DNA of 47,216 bases from a bacterium (GCA_030605565.1 JAUWIB010000124.1:1-47216), one strand, 5' to 3'; counted from the first letter of the stretch, positions 1 through 8,969 are shown. Notes: generated by a model not told the origin, from the letters alone. Made by a program: numbers and translations.

Positions 1-128
1 ATGACCTTTCGCATATCAAGGTTGCCAAGCCTGACGAACTCCCGTCGGGCTATGCCTTCCGTCCGTTCCCCAAGCTGCCAAAATAAACCAATCATCAGAA
101 CAATAAAGTCTCCAATGTCATTTGGCAC
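1..128 (-). CDS. Possible 5' part of an unrecognised protein, cut by the window edge
   Basis: Reading leftwards from a GTG at 128, an open frame runs off the window after about 42 codons. It reads MPNDIGDFIVLMIGLFWQLG and continues with a charged stretch ending NLDMRKV. The alternation of hydrophobic and charged residues looks protein-like, and an in-frame TGA lies shortly upstream, so the gene would begin here. No clear ribosome binding site precedes the GTG; an internal ATG (codon 12) is an alternative start. The opposite strand is also open over this stretch but gives an unconvincing Ser/Arg/Pro-rich product. No family is recognised, and it could be chance. Confidence 0.3.
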   Translation of the reverse strand, partial: MPNDIGDFIVLMIGLFWQLGERTEGIARREFVRLGNLDMRKV

Positions 129-215
129 AAATATAGGCGGGTTTCGACATCATGAATATCCCACAGTCCCGCCCTTGGCGGAATGGGCCACCCGTGGTTC
201 GTGAGATTCGGAGCT

Positions 216-345
216 CATGAGACTGGTCCTTTTACTGACCAATGTACAGACGCATCTTGGTTGGAATTGGTAGCGTTTTTGTGAGGGCTGAAGTGGCAAG
301 CCACTTTTTCGCGCCTTGATTCCCACCATGAATGGTAGGCCACCC
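216..345 (-). repeat. Dispersed repeat, ~130 bp, copy 1
   Basis: Read on the minus strand, this stretch aligns with 7995-8115 on the plus strand. Shared blocks include ATTCATGGTGGGAATCAA, an AATTCCA block and CTGTACATT, in the same order with small gaps. No conserved reading frame was seen in the pair. The rest of 129-540 holds nothing else I can name. Confidence 0.7.
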
Positions 346-540
346 GGCCTCTTGGTGAGCGGAGTCGAAGGGTCCATCTTTTCTTGTAGGTCGAAAACCC
401 CTGGTCCGAAGGATCGCCGAAGGCGGGTTCCGACATCTCGCTCGGTAGCGCCTCAGATCTCATGTCCGCTTCTAATACTCTGCATCCCAACCAGTTATGT
501 GATCTGGTTGCTCGCTGGGCGCGATGGGTAGCCAGAGTGC

Positions 541-586
541 GGCACAGTGTAGGCACAGTGTAGACACAGTGTAGACACAGAGTGTA
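541..586. repeat. 11-bp tandem repeat (three full units plus one degenerate)
   Basis: Units begin at 541, 552, 563 and 574 and follow GRCACAGTGTA; the fourth carries a 2-bp insertion. Later units contain a nearly palindromic ACACAGTGT core. The 11-bp period places each core on the same face of the helix. The array sits about 75-120 bp upstream of a TTGACA box (662-667) and about 260 bp upstream of the small gene at 849. Phased operator or iteron function is inference. Confidence 0.75.
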
Positions 587-627
587 CAATGTGTGTTAAG
601 AGTATACTGAAGAAGGAGGGTGAAATA

Positions 628-705
628 ATGGAGAATAAGTGGAAAATACTCGAGAAAATTCTTGACAACACAAGAGATGATGATGTAACATGGTGTCATG
701 ATTAG
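628..705 (+). CDS. Possible 25-residue minigene
   Basis: An ATG at 628 follows a strong AAGGAGGG Shine-Dalgarno at a workable distance and opens a 25-codon frame (MENKWKILEKILDNTRDDDV and five more residues) ending in TAG at 703. It could be a leader peptide or a small protein for the gene at 849. Against this, the same bases hold a TTGACA...TGTAAC promoter-like pair (662-689), which would give a transcript starting after the minigene. No family is recognised. Confidence 0.35.
   Translation: MENKWKILEKILDNTRDDDVTWCHD
662..689 (+). promoter_or_regulatory. Possible sigma-70-type promoter for the gene at 849
   Basis: A perfect TTGACA at 662-667 is followed, after 16 bp, by TGTAAC at 684-689 (four of six matches to TATAAT). 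A transcript would begin near 696 and leave about 150 nt of leader before the ATG at 849. The -10 is weak and the pair lies inside the possible minigene 628-705. Confidence 0.4.
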
Positions 706-848
706 TGAACTCATATCTGGCCGAGTCCCGGACACTGGTCGGGCGATAAGCGGGAGGTGGGCAATCTTGTGCTTAGGCGTGGCTAATAATGTGGTTGACA
801 ACAACGCGAGGAGTCACTATCATCCAACAACCCAACGCGGAGGCAAGT

Positions 849-1232
849 ATGGGATATGAACTGTTTGACAAGATGACGCGCTCCTTCACAGCGAAGATAT
901 CAATCCGCAGAAACGGGCAGATTGGATTTAGCAAGGGAGCCGTGAACAAATTTGGCTTGCAGGGACAGAAGTTTTGCAAGCTGTACTATGACAGTGATCG
1001 ATGCCTAGTAGGTTTTGAATTCACAAATGATGAAAGGCCGAACGTTACAGCCAAGGTTGTGGAGCGTGAACAGGATATGTTCATTTTGGGAAAGCCTTTT
1101 CTGTCGTACTACAACATCGACTTCAGAGTAACTCGTGTCTATATGGCTGAGAAGGACGAAGAAAGTAGTCTGCTTTTCATTGATTTGAACAAGTTTATAT
1201 ATGAGAGCAAGCGTACTGAAAAAAAGAAGTAG
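849..1232 (+). CDS. Conserved-looking small protein of unknown function
   Basis: This is a 127-residue soluble protein. The frame is open further upstream, but ATG 849 is chosen because GGAGG lies five bases before it, and the upstream codons give low-quality sequence. The N-terminal third contains SIRRNGQIGFSKGAVNKFGL, an ordered Arg/Gly-rich stretch that resembles the start of short bacterial proteins with an AbrB-like or other small DNA-binding fold. The similarity is by eye only and names no function. The C-terminus is Lys-rich (RTEKKK). It stands alone, with the 11-bp repeat array upstream and an HNH gene downstream. Confidence 0.65.
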   Translation: MGYELFDKMTRSFTAKISIRRNGQIGFSKGAVNKFGLQGQKFCKLYYDSDRCLVGFEFTNDERPNVTAKVVEREQDMFILGKPFLSYYNIDFRVTRVYMAEKDEESSLLFIDLNKFIYESKRTEKKK

Positions 1233-1373
1233 CGCTGTGGCAACAACGCTACTCCAAAAATAGGGCGGGTCTAGCGAACCAATAAACGCCCTGTAGTGTC
1301 TATGGCAACTTAGCCCGCCCTTGATTCAATGTCAAGCCATTTTCACTTCGGGCATGATTAAGGAGGTCATCGT

Positions 1374-1634
1374 ATGACCTACCGTACTAAAGAGTTCCCC
1401 GTTTCAGTGGTCCGGTCTGCGTGGACTCGGGCTGGTGGCAAGTGCGAATGCACAAGGATTGCATGCCGGCACAATTCGAGATGTGCCAAGCCGCTGAGAT
1501 GGGAACTCCGGGGTTCCGAGGCCGAGGGTGGGTGGGAAGCCCACCACGTCAACCGAAACGGCCCCGACATTCTGAGCAACTGCCTCATCTTGTGCCAACC
1601 TTGTCACAAGAACACGCCATCCTTTGGCCGTTAG
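1374..1634 (+). CDS. Small HNH-type nuclease-like protein
   Basis: This 86-residue protein has a compact zinc/HNH layout: a GGKCEC knuckle near residue 23, a further Cys pair (ACRHNSRC), then AHHVNRNGPDILSNCLILC and QPCHKNT. The HH, Asn and CxxCH arrangement matches the beta-beta-alpha metal nuclease fold of HNH endonucleases. Start ATG 1374 is preceded by AAGGAGG at ideal spacing. No specificity domain or methylase is adjacent, so it is an orphan. It could be a stand-alone nicking or defence nuclease, or a relic of a mobile element. The HNH assignment is by motif; the role is unknown. Confidence 0.7.
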   Translation: MTYRTKEFPVSVVRSAWTRAGGKCECTRIACRHNSRCAKPLRWELRGSEAEGGWEAHHVNRNGPDILSNCLILCQPCHKNTPSFGR

Positions 1635-1648
1635 GCTTACGCTAACGT

Positions 1649-1673
1649 GGCGCCGGGCTACTTGCCCGGCGCC
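1649..1673 (+). terminator. Strong GC hairpin after the HNH gene
   Basis: A perfect 10-bp stem (GGCGCCGGGC at 1649-1658 pairing with GCCCGGCGCC at 1664-1673) closes a TACTT loop, 15 nt after the HNH stop codon. No T-run follows on either strand, so it may terminate weakly or protect the transcript's 3' end. Confidence 0.5.
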
Positions 1674-1804
1674 TGGCTATCATCGACGCTTGTCCTTCGT
1701 GAGTCAAGCCCTGGCGAACGGCCGGACGAGGCGTCCCATTGACGGCCAACGGGGGTTTTTCAACACTCCCCAAGCCGTTGGCCACCCCGGCTGATGCGTA
1801 TCTG

Positions 1805-3178
1805 TTAGTGTTCATGAAGTCGCTCATGCTGACGCTCAATCAGCAGTTCGTTCAGCGTCTCCATAAGGCTGAATTGACTCTGGTTGTTCTGATTGTATTC
1901 GCTCACAAGTCTCTCATAATCATCGATGGCGGCGTCGTGCGCCGCAGCAAGGTTCTTCAGCGAATCCTGCAACGATTCCAGTTGTCCTCTAATTGAATCG
2001 CGTTCTATCTCCAAGCGGCCCACAATTCCCTCCCTTAAGGCAACACTGTCCCGTACCAGTCGTATATCCTCTTCGTAACTGCGAGTGATCGAGTCGAGCG
2101 AAGCAAGGTGGTTCCGCAGGCTTTCATTAAAGCTCACATTGAACCTGATTCTCGCGTCGATTTGCCACACGATGTCGTCTTTGTGCGCTCGCACAGAGTC
2201 GCCTGCGCTAGCTTTCACGGTCGGGAGTTCGGCCACAGTCCCCATATCAGATAGTACCCTAGTCGCGACGTAATGAAGCTTTTCGAGATTTAACCGGGTA
2301 ACATATTCGTGACGCTGCAAGAGTTGTTGGAATACCTGTACTGGCATGTCCTTTGCAACCGCCTTATAAATCCTCATATGGCCCGTAACCCATTTGGGCA
2401 GAGGTGTTGCCTTCAGCGCCTCGATCATCTGCTGGGATACTATAGGGCCAGTCGTGAACGCGGTTGTCTCCCGGACTGATCGTACGAGGCTCTCGAGTGT
2501 TCTTACGCGGTTTGTAGCGCGCTGGACTGCCCATTCTAGCGTGTCACGTGCCGTCCGCAATGTGTCATTTGCTTTTCTGAAGAGAACTGCTATCCCCGAA
2601 AATCGCTCACACCAGTTGGCCAGGGCGCCCGTTTCTCTACTCAATGATGCTTCGCTGACCAAAAGTCTGTTCAGGGAATCAACGGAAGCGTAGTACGCGT
2701 GGACGGCAGTATTCTTAACCACAAGTGCGGCGGAGTCAGCCACCAAGAGCGAATCCCTCTCCGCATTCACTATGGACATTCGGTGCAGCTGCTGTTCCAA
2801 CTGTATCAACGACTTCGGATCACCTCTGGCAATCGCCTCCTTCAGACCGTCAAGCTTGCCACGAGACTCGAGTAAGCTGGAATGGAGAAACAACGACAGG
2901 AAGAAAAAGACAACGACGACAGCCATTATGACAATAGACCAAACCAGCAGTCGTCGTATTCTCTTCGGTTGCACTGGAACAGTCCCTCTTGTGCTGTTCT
3001 TTTGGGGTTGCCGTTGGGAAGCATCCATAGGGGTGTCTCCTTCGCCTAGCCTGCGTACATTCCACTCTTTGAGCCACCGGCCAAGTTCTCGGATGAATTG
3101 AATCACCGCTATTGTACCGGCCAAGAAGCCCACGATCGCGACAATGCTCGGCCACGTATTACTTATGAACTCGCGCAT
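1805..3178 (-). CDS. Membrane-anchored coiled-coil protein of unknown function
   Basis: The protein has 457 residues. Two hydrophobic segments are visible, near residues 8-28 (PSIVAIVGFLAGTIAVIQFI) and 77-97 (LLVWSIVIMAVVVVFFFLSL), separated by a basic, Gln/Arg-rich linker. From about residue 105 to the end the sequence is long, charged and heptad-like, with many Leu/Ala/Asp/Ser-Leu repeats and a Gln/Asn-rich C-terminus, so an extended alpha-helical coiled coil is predicted. No catalytic motif was found. Both ends of the hydrophobic hairpin point to inner-membrane anchoring with a large soluble domain. It has its own start with a weak GAGGG Shine-Dalgarno and no operon partner. A structural, sensory or defence-accessory role is possible, but none can be assigned. 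Confidence 0.7.
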   Translation of the reverse strand: MREFISNTWPSIVAIVGFLAGTIAVIQFIRELGRWLKEWNVRRLGEGDTPMDASQRQPQKNSTRGTVPVQPKRIRRLLVWSIVIMAVVVVFFFLSLFLHSSLLESRGKLDGLKEAIARGDPKSLIQLEQQLHRMSIVNAERDSLLVADSAALVVKNTAVHAYYASVDSLNRLLVSEASLSRETGALANWCERFSGIAVLFRKANDTLRTARDTLEWAVQRATNRVRTLESLVRSVRETTAFTTGPIVSQQMIEALKATPLPKWVTGHMRIYKAVAKDMPVQVFQQLLQRHEYVTRLNLEKLHYVATRVLSDMGTVAELPTVKASAGDSVRAHKDDIVWQIDARIRFNVSFNESLRNHLASLDSITRSYEEDIRLVRDSVALREGIVGRLEIERDSIRGQLESLQDSLKNLAAAHDAAIDDYERLVSEYNQNNQSQFSLMETLNELLIERQHERLHEH

Positions 3179-3336
3179 TTCTTACCCTCACTCGCTTAGG
3201 GCCACAACACTATGCCGCGTCGATTCCAGTGTGATGATTAGTCAAAGATGTCGTTCCCTATATAGAGGATTTCAAGAGAATCCGCAAGTACTTATTGGGA
3301 CTATCGAGAATGCCGATATGGAACCCCCCCCACAAG

Positions 3337-3362
3337 AAAAGCCCCGGCATTGCTGCCGGGGC
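3337..3362 (-). terminator. Rho-independent terminator of groESL
   Basis: On the minus strand a 9-bp GC stem (GCCCCGGCA with TGCCGGGGC, 3341-3362) is followed by TTTTCTTG. It lies 33 nt beyond the groEL stop codon. Confidence 0.9.
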
Positions 3363-3394
3363 TTGGGGCAAATATATGCAGATAAGGGGTAGGC

Positions 3395-5053
<1,659 letters not shown>

Positions 5054-5067
5054 TTACTCGTGGGCGT

Positions 5068-5361
5068 TTAGCTGTTCTGGATGATGGCGAAAATGTCTGA
5101 CTCACGCATGATGAGCAGCTCTTCGCCGTCAACTTCGACTTCGGTGCCGCTGTACTTGCCGTACAGGATGCGGTCACCCTTGTTGACTTCCATCGGCAGA
5201 ATCTTGCCTTCGTCGGTTTTGCGGCCGGTGCCGACTTCCATGATTTCGCCTTCCATCGGCTTTTCTTTGGCCGTATCGGGAATGATGATCCCGCCTTTTT
5301 TCAGTTCGGCGGCCTCAATCGGCTTGACGACCACGCGGTCGGCGAGAGGTTTCAATTGCAT
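5068..5361 (-). CDS. groES: Co-chaperonin GroES (Hsp10)
   Basis: GroES forms the heptameric lid of GroEL. The 97-residue protein has the family start ([19 protein letters not shown]), the mobile loop [17 protein letters not shown] that contacts GroEL, and the C-terminal [22 protein letters not shown] 5361 is preferred over a GTG one codon upstream because the CGGAGG ribosome binding site sits six bases before the ATG. It is the first gene of the groESL operon; about 125 nt separate it from the CIRCE element. Confidence 0.97.
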   Translation of the reverse strand: MQLKPLADRVVVKPIEAAELKKGGIIIPDTAKEKPMEGEIMEVGTGRKTDEGKILPMEVNKGDRILYGKYSGTEVEVDGEELLIMRESDIFAIIQNS

Positions 5362-5489
5362 CACAATCCTCCGTTTTGTTTAGTATTGTTTATCATATAT
5401 TTATTTGCGAACTGTTTGTTTCCGTACTTTCTAATACTCTTGCTAACTCTCTGCCTCGGTGACTCTTTACAATGCCACCGTCGCCATTG

Positions 5490-5516
5490 TTAGCACTCGT
5501 CATCAGTGAGTGCTAA
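5490..5516 (-). promoter_or_regulatory. CIRCE operator (HrcA binding site)
   Basis: A perfect 9-bp inverted repeat, TTAGCACTC and GAGTGCTAA, is separated by 9 bp, matching the CIRCE consensus exactly. CIRCE is bound by the heat-shock repressor HrcA. hrcA itself is not in the window and is predicted elsewhere in the genome. Confidence 0.97.
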
Positions 5517-5544
5517 CAGTATGTATAACATACAGACATGTCAA
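5516..5544 (-). promoter_or_regulatory. groESL promoter
   Basis: On the minus strand a perfect TTGACA (5539-5544) is followed, after 17 bp, by TACTGT (5516-5521); CATACT at 15 bp is an alternative -10. The start point would fall inside CIRCE, the usual geometry for HrcA repression. Confidence 0.65.
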
Positions 5545-5733
5545 GAGGTTTCCGAGAAAAATGTGGAGAAAGTGTGAAAAAGTAGATATTTATCGAAGGT
5601 CACTGGCTAATTGGCGGGAGGGGGGTGCCAGAATGGCGGGGCGGGCCGACAAATTGTAGCTAAGGTGGTGTCAGCGTCCTCGAGACCTGTGTCGCGACTT
5701 TGACCTTACGATTCGACCATGGCTAGATATCTG

Positions 5734-5763
5734 TTGACAGTGCCACACCTATCATGCTATTTG
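5734..5763 (+). promoter_or_regulatory. Possible promoter of the restriction endonuclease gene
   Basis: TTGACA at 5734-5739 is followed, 17-18 bp later, by a weak CTATTT/TATTTG -10. The -10 ends only 4-5 bp before ATG 5768 and no Shine-Dalgarno is present, so the transcript would be leaderless or nearly so if this promoter is used. Confidence 0.35.
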
Positions 5764-5767
5764 AATC

Positions 5768-6394
5768 ATGGTGAAGAGAGCGGTAAATGTTGGCAAACAC
5801 ACGTTCAGGTCCAATAAGCTTCGTAGTATTGTGAGGGTAGCGTCTGAGTTTTTCGCAGCAACGCCCACTCACCAGTTACCACCAGCGGAGAGCTTCGAGG
5901 GTGTGGGAGTCTATGCTCTCTTTTACAGGGGAGATTTCGAGCTTTACAGGCCAATTGCCCATGCCAATGCCTCATCGTGCACCCGTCCTATTTACGTTGG
6001 TAAGGCCGTACCGCCTGGCTGGCGCACCGCTCGAACGTCTCAAGTCAAGGTCGTGCGGGGTCTTTTCGGACGCCTTCGCGAGCACTCTCACAATATCGCA
6101 CAGGTGGGAAACCTCGATCCCACTGATTTCCAGTGTCGGTTCATGATCCTCGACAACATAGAAATGGACCTGATCACTGCGGTTGAAGCCAACCTCATTA
6201 GGCTACATACTCCGCTTTGGAATGCGGTCGTTGACGGCTTCGGCAACCATGACCCCGGAAGCGGTCGCTACGATCAAGCGAAATCTGAATGGGATGTCCT
6301 GCACCCAGATAGACCTTGGGCTGACCGGCTTAAAGGAAAGGCTCCGGCATCAGCTGCTGTCCGAGACAAAGTCAAGACTGCACTGCTCAGTTAG
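5768..6394 (+). CDS. Eco29kI-family type II restriction endonuclease (GIY-YIG)
   Basis: The protein has 208 residues. The family signature is strong: GVYALFYRGDFELYRPIA (GIY half), RPIYVGKAVPPGWR (YIG half), a RLREHSHNI segment with the catalytic Arg/His region, DFQCRFMILDN, the EANLI Glu, and the C-terminal block PLWNAVVDGFGNHDPGSGRY followed by WDVLHPDRPWADRL. These match Eco29kI, a GIY-YIG enzyme that cuts CCGCGG; the site cut here cannot be read from the sequence. ATG 5768 has no Shine-Dalgarno. The stop overlaps the stop of the convergent methyltransferase gene by four bases (6391-6394). Such pairs protect host DNA by methylation and cut foreign DNA. Confidence 0.92.
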   Translation: MVKRAVNVGKHTFRSNKLRSIVRVASEFFAATPTHQLPPAESFEGVGVYALFYRGDFELYRPIAHANASSCTRPIYVGKAVPPGWRTARTSQVKVVRGLFGRLREHSHNIAQVGNLDPTDFQCRFMILDNIEMDLITAVEANLIRLHTPLWNAVVDGFGNHDPGSGRYDQAKSEWDVLHPDRPWADRLKGKAPASAAVRDKVKTALLS

Positions 6395-7764
6395 CGCTTC
6401 CGCAACTCTACTACTGCCTCGTACAAGTGATGGGAAGTCTCTGCCTTATGAACCCGCACGTCTGAACGGATAATGCTGTTGCCTACTCGCGTACTTCGAG
6501 GGATGTGAATATCTACCACTGAGAGTCCATGAGAATCTGCAATCTTCGCAAGGTACCGATCCGTCGGTATCATCACGCCTTGGAGAATACTGTTGCCAAT
6601 TACTACAAGGGCGGTGCCACGCCGCCTTAGAGTACGCTTAGCCGATATCACGAATCTTGCGCAGTCATTGAAGTACGTTGCAGCATAGTTAGCCCAACCA
6701 TTGCCCCCGTAGACCCCCTTGTGAGTGTTCTTCGAGCGAAGTTGGCTAATGCACTCCGCGATTTCGTCAACACGGACTGTGTCATCCAGTCCGATGTGAT
6801 CTGAATTCCTCACTGTCTGCCAGTACTTACCGAAGTTCTGGCGTTCAAGGACCAACAGATCTTTGTTGCCGTTTGCATAGCCGAGCCAATACAAGTGCGG
6901 TCGTGTGTTGCGATTGTAATGGTAGTTGTTCAGATAAGGTGGAGAGGTAACTACTAGATCAACTGTGCCGGTATCCACCTTCCTGTGTGCAGTGAAGAAT
7001 GACTCGTTAAACACTGTCGCAGGCTTGGTGGTACCGTCAACATGCTCACGCATCCAAGCTACATCAGTCTCCATTTCCCGGAGCTTCGCCAAAACTGTCT
7101 CGCCAACCGGGAAATCATGAATATCCTGTTTGCCAGCGGAGACTCTACGGCTAAGACTTGGTTCGTAGGAGTAGTTTGAGTAGGAGATCATCGTCGCAGC
7201 GAATGCCAGTCGGAAGACATCACGCAAATCATCTTGTCGTAGATGGTTGATGAAGTCGTTGACGATCAGCACCTTGTGAAGTACAGCAGGACTATAGAAC
7301 TCGCCACGCGTCCGGAAGCCGTGTGGTGGTTCTGACTTGCAGACATAGTCACCATCTACCGCTGATGAGTAAAACGACCAGAAGCGGTTTATCATATCAC
7401 GCAGAGATTCTGAGCGGATTCTGTGTGCTGATGCCTTAGTACGGGATGCGAGTACCGCGAAAGGATTTATTTCAAAGCCCACCGCTTCGTGCCCTGCAAC
7501 CACAGCCTCTACCAGCGTCGTCCCGACACCAGCAAAAGGGTCAAGAACAGTACTTCTTCCGGCAAGATGCTTGTCCAGCGCACTTACCACGAATTCTCGG
7601 GAAAAACCTGCTACCCAAGGGACCCAGCGATGAACAGGGAAGCTCTTGTTTGACGCGAAGGCAGGGTCGCTGTAGGGGCCTACGCTCCTTGATCCTGCTT
7701 CGGACACATTTGTATCGGCGAAGTCAAAAAGGGTTTCCTGGATTGTCGGGGCACATTCGTTCAT
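6391..7764 (-). CDS. DNA amino-methyltransferase (SPPY class), partner of the Eco29kI-like nuclease
   Basis: The protein has 457 residues. The S-adenosylmethionine motif DPFAGVGTT is at residues 75-83, followed by GFEINPFAVLASRTK. The catalytic motif TSPPY is at 273-277, with NNYHYNRNTRPHLYWLG after it. The SPPY form is typical of N4-cytosine methyltransferases, although some N6-adenine enzymes share it. About 190 residues separate the two motifs and may hold target recognition. There is no PC/ENV C5-cytosine motif, so it differs in kind from M.Eco29kI, a C5 enzyme. The gene faces the nuclease gene and ends in a shared TTAG. A TTGACA-17-TAAGCT promoter lies upstream; the Shine-Dalgarno is weak. 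Confidence 0.9.
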   Translation of the reverse strand: MNECAPTIQETLFDFADTNVSEAGSRSVGPYSDPAFASNKSFPVHRWVPWVAGFSREFVVSALDKHLAGRSTVLDPFAGVGTTLVEAVVAGHEAVGFEINPFAVLASRTKASAHRIRSESLRDMINRFWSFYSSAVDGDYVCKSEPPHGFRTRGEFYSPAVLHKVLIVNDFINHLRQDDLRDVFRLAFAATMISYSNYSYEPSLSRRVSAGKQDIHDFPVGETVLAKLREMETDVAWMREHVDGTTKPATVFNESFFTAHRKVDTGTVDLVVTSPPYLNNYHYNRNTRPHLYWLGYANGNKDLLVLERQNFGKYWQTVRNSDHIGLDDTVRVDEIAECISQLRSKNTHKGVYGGNGWANYAATYFNDCARFVISAKRTLRRRGTALVVIGNSILQGVMIPTDRYLAKIADSHGLSVVDIHIPRSTRVGNSIIRSDVRVHKAETSHHLYEAVVELRKR

Positions 7765-7817
7765 TAGTCACCATCCAAGGGCATAATACACAGCCACTCT
7801 TCGGCCTGTCCGAGATT

Positions 7818-7846
7818 AGCTTAAGCATGGCTCACCACGTTGTCAA
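7818..7846 (-). promoter_or_regulatory. Likely promoter of the methyltransferase gene
   Basis: On the minus strand a perfect TTGACA (7841-7846) is followed, 17 bp later, by TAAGCT (7818-7823), leaving about a 50-nt leader to ATG 7764. The -10 matches only three of six positions. Confidence 0.4.
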
Positions 7847-7965
7847 TCACATTCTGGTTGTTTCTGCTCGGACGGCCGGCAAGTTTGTCCGGGTTTCGTT
7901 TCCCCAAAAAACTGTACTCAATCCAGCCCGGACAAATGTCCGGGGCACCCTTGCGTGGAGAGGAG

Positions 7966-7985
7966 CGGATGTGGACATCTGCCGC
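7966..7985. repeat. GGCAGATGT palindrome, degenerate copy
   Basis: GCGGATGTGGACATCTGCCG is a variant of the palindrome GGCAGATGTSSACATCTGCC found at several inter-operon sites in the window. It lies between a CCGGACA/TGTCCGG hairpin (about 7927-7945) and the ~130-bp repeat at 7995. Confidence 0.7.
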
Positions 7986-7994
7986 CCACACGAC

Positions 7995-8115
7995 GGGTGG
8001 GCCACTATTCATGGTGGGAATCAAAGCGTAAAAGTTGGCTTCACCACCCGCAAGAATATAGCTAATTCCACGCAAAATGAGCCTGTACATTACTCAATAA
8101 AGGATAAGCCCCATG
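7995..8115 (+). repeat. Dispersed repeat, ~130 bp, copy 2
   Basis: This aligns with the minus strand of 216-345 over its whole length. Shared blocks in order are ATTCATGGTGGGAATCAA, AAAAG, a GGCTT block, AATTCCA and CTGTACATT. It belongs to a 550-bp gene-free stretch (7765-8316) built mostly of repeat copies. Confidence 0.7.
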
Positions 8116-8139
8116 GTTACCAGCGCAAAACAGAACATC

Positions 8140-8218
8140 TCCAACTCAGACAGGCCTCACAATCACCACCGATTCTATTATCCGAATACAAAAATACACA
8201 AAACGAACCCATTTCGCC
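8140..8218 (+). repeat. Dispersed repeat, ~65-79 bp, copy A
   Basis: Its core runs from GCCTC through AATCACC, CGAATA and ACAAAACGAACCCATTTC. It is nearly identical to 9020-9097 and 34811-34873. It shares the TCAGACAGGCCTC left end with 9020-9097 only, so the third copy is shorter on the left. No coding potential is conserved. Confidence 0.85.
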
Positions 8219-8230
8219 ATTGTCGTGCAT

Positions 8231-8255
8231 GCCACCCTTCGACTGCGCTCAGCAT
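8231..8255 (+). repeat. CCCTTCGACT..GCTCAG short repeat
   Basis: This short motif recurs at 25475-25503 and 43247-43270. Similar CTTCGACTCCGCTCAGG motifs occur between genes in many environmental genomes. Confidence 0.6.
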
Positions 8256-8316
8256 AACATTCAGGAACCCGCAGCCTATCTACACGGTTACTGAATGAAA
8301 CAAACGCAACGCATGG

Positions 8317-8336
8317 GGCAGATGTGGACATCTGCC
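8317..8336. repeat. GGCAGATGT palindrome just upstream of osmC
   Basis: GGCAGATGTGGACATCTGCC is a perfect palindrome apart from the central GG. It ends about 14 bp before the osmC Shine-Dalgarno, so it falls in the leader or promoter region of that gene. Confidence 0.8.
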
Positions 8337-8362
8337 GCCCACGGAAAATAAGGAGAGACACC

Positions 8363-8791
8363 ATGCCGGTTCGGAAAGCAAACGCAGTTTGGGAAGGGAA
8401 TCTTCCCAGTGGTAAAGGAACTATCTCGTTCGGCAGCGGCGCCTTTGAAGGAGCGTACTCGTTCGGGTCGAGGTTCGAAGGGGCCTCAGGCACCAACCCC
8501 GAAGAGCTGATCGCGGCCGCTCACGCCGGATGTTTTTCCATGGCGTTGTCGCACGGGCTGGCCGTCGGCGGGCACAAACCCAAGCGCGTGCAGACCAAAG
8601 CCAAGGTCCATCTCGACAAAGTCGGCGACGGGTTCCAGATCACTTCGATCGAGCTGGTGTGCGAGGCGGAAGTGCCGGAGATCAACGAGGAGACTTTCAT
8701 GAAGTTCGCTAACGATGCGAAGGAAGGTTGTCCCGTTTCGCAGGCGCTCAAGGCTGTCGAGATCAAGCTCGAAGCGACGTTGGTGAAATAA
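8363..8791 (+). CDS. osmC: OsmC-type organic hydroperoxide reductase
   Basis: OsmC enzymes reduce organic and inorganic hydroperoxides with a reactive cysteine pair. The 142-residue length is typical. Both cysteines are present: Cys57 in AAAHAGCFSMAL and Cys123 in EGCPVSQALK. The flanking NPEELIAAAHA helix and the N-terminal WEGNLPSGKGT strand match E. coli OsmC rather than Ohr. Start ATG 8363 is chosen because AAGGAGAG lies eight bases upstream; an upstream TTG in frame lies inside the palindromic repeat and is rejected. The gene stands alone in repeat-rich DNA and has no visible regulator next to it. Confidence 0.95.
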   Translation: MPVRKANAVWEGNLPSGKGTISFGSGAFEGAYSFGSRFEGASGTNPEELIAAAHAGCFSMALSHGLAVGGHKPKRVQTKAKVHLDKVGDGFQITSIELVCEAEVPEINEETFMKFANDAKEGCPVSQALKAVEIKLEATLVK

Positions 8792-8885
8792 CCTCCCGGC
8801 TGGATTCTGGATCGCGTGGCCCGGACGTTCGTCCGGATGTCACAAGGACGTTCGGTGCGCGACGACACATCATGCGTGTTCCGTT

Positions 8886-8905
8886 ATACTGGCGAAAGCC
8901 AGTAT
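8886..8905 (+). repeat. ATACTGGC hairpin, copy 1
   Basis: ATACTGGC and GCCAGTAT pair perfectly around a GAAA tetraloop. A second copy at 11825-11844 has the same stem with a GTTC loop. Confidence 0.75.
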
Positions 8906-8969
8906 CCAATCCCGCAGGGCAGGTCCGTCTTCGCCGAAGGTCCACCGTAGGAGGAATCCCGCCACTTGT

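Noticed and set aside
1233-1373. AGGGCGGG...CCCGCCCT pair as a terminator
   Set aside because: The arms (about 1262 and 1314) are more than 40 bp apart without a T-run, so intrinsic termination is not convincing.
8324-8362. Longer start for OsmC
   Set aside because: The extra codons lie in the palindromic repeat and replace a good AAGGAGAG ribosome binding site before ATG 8363.
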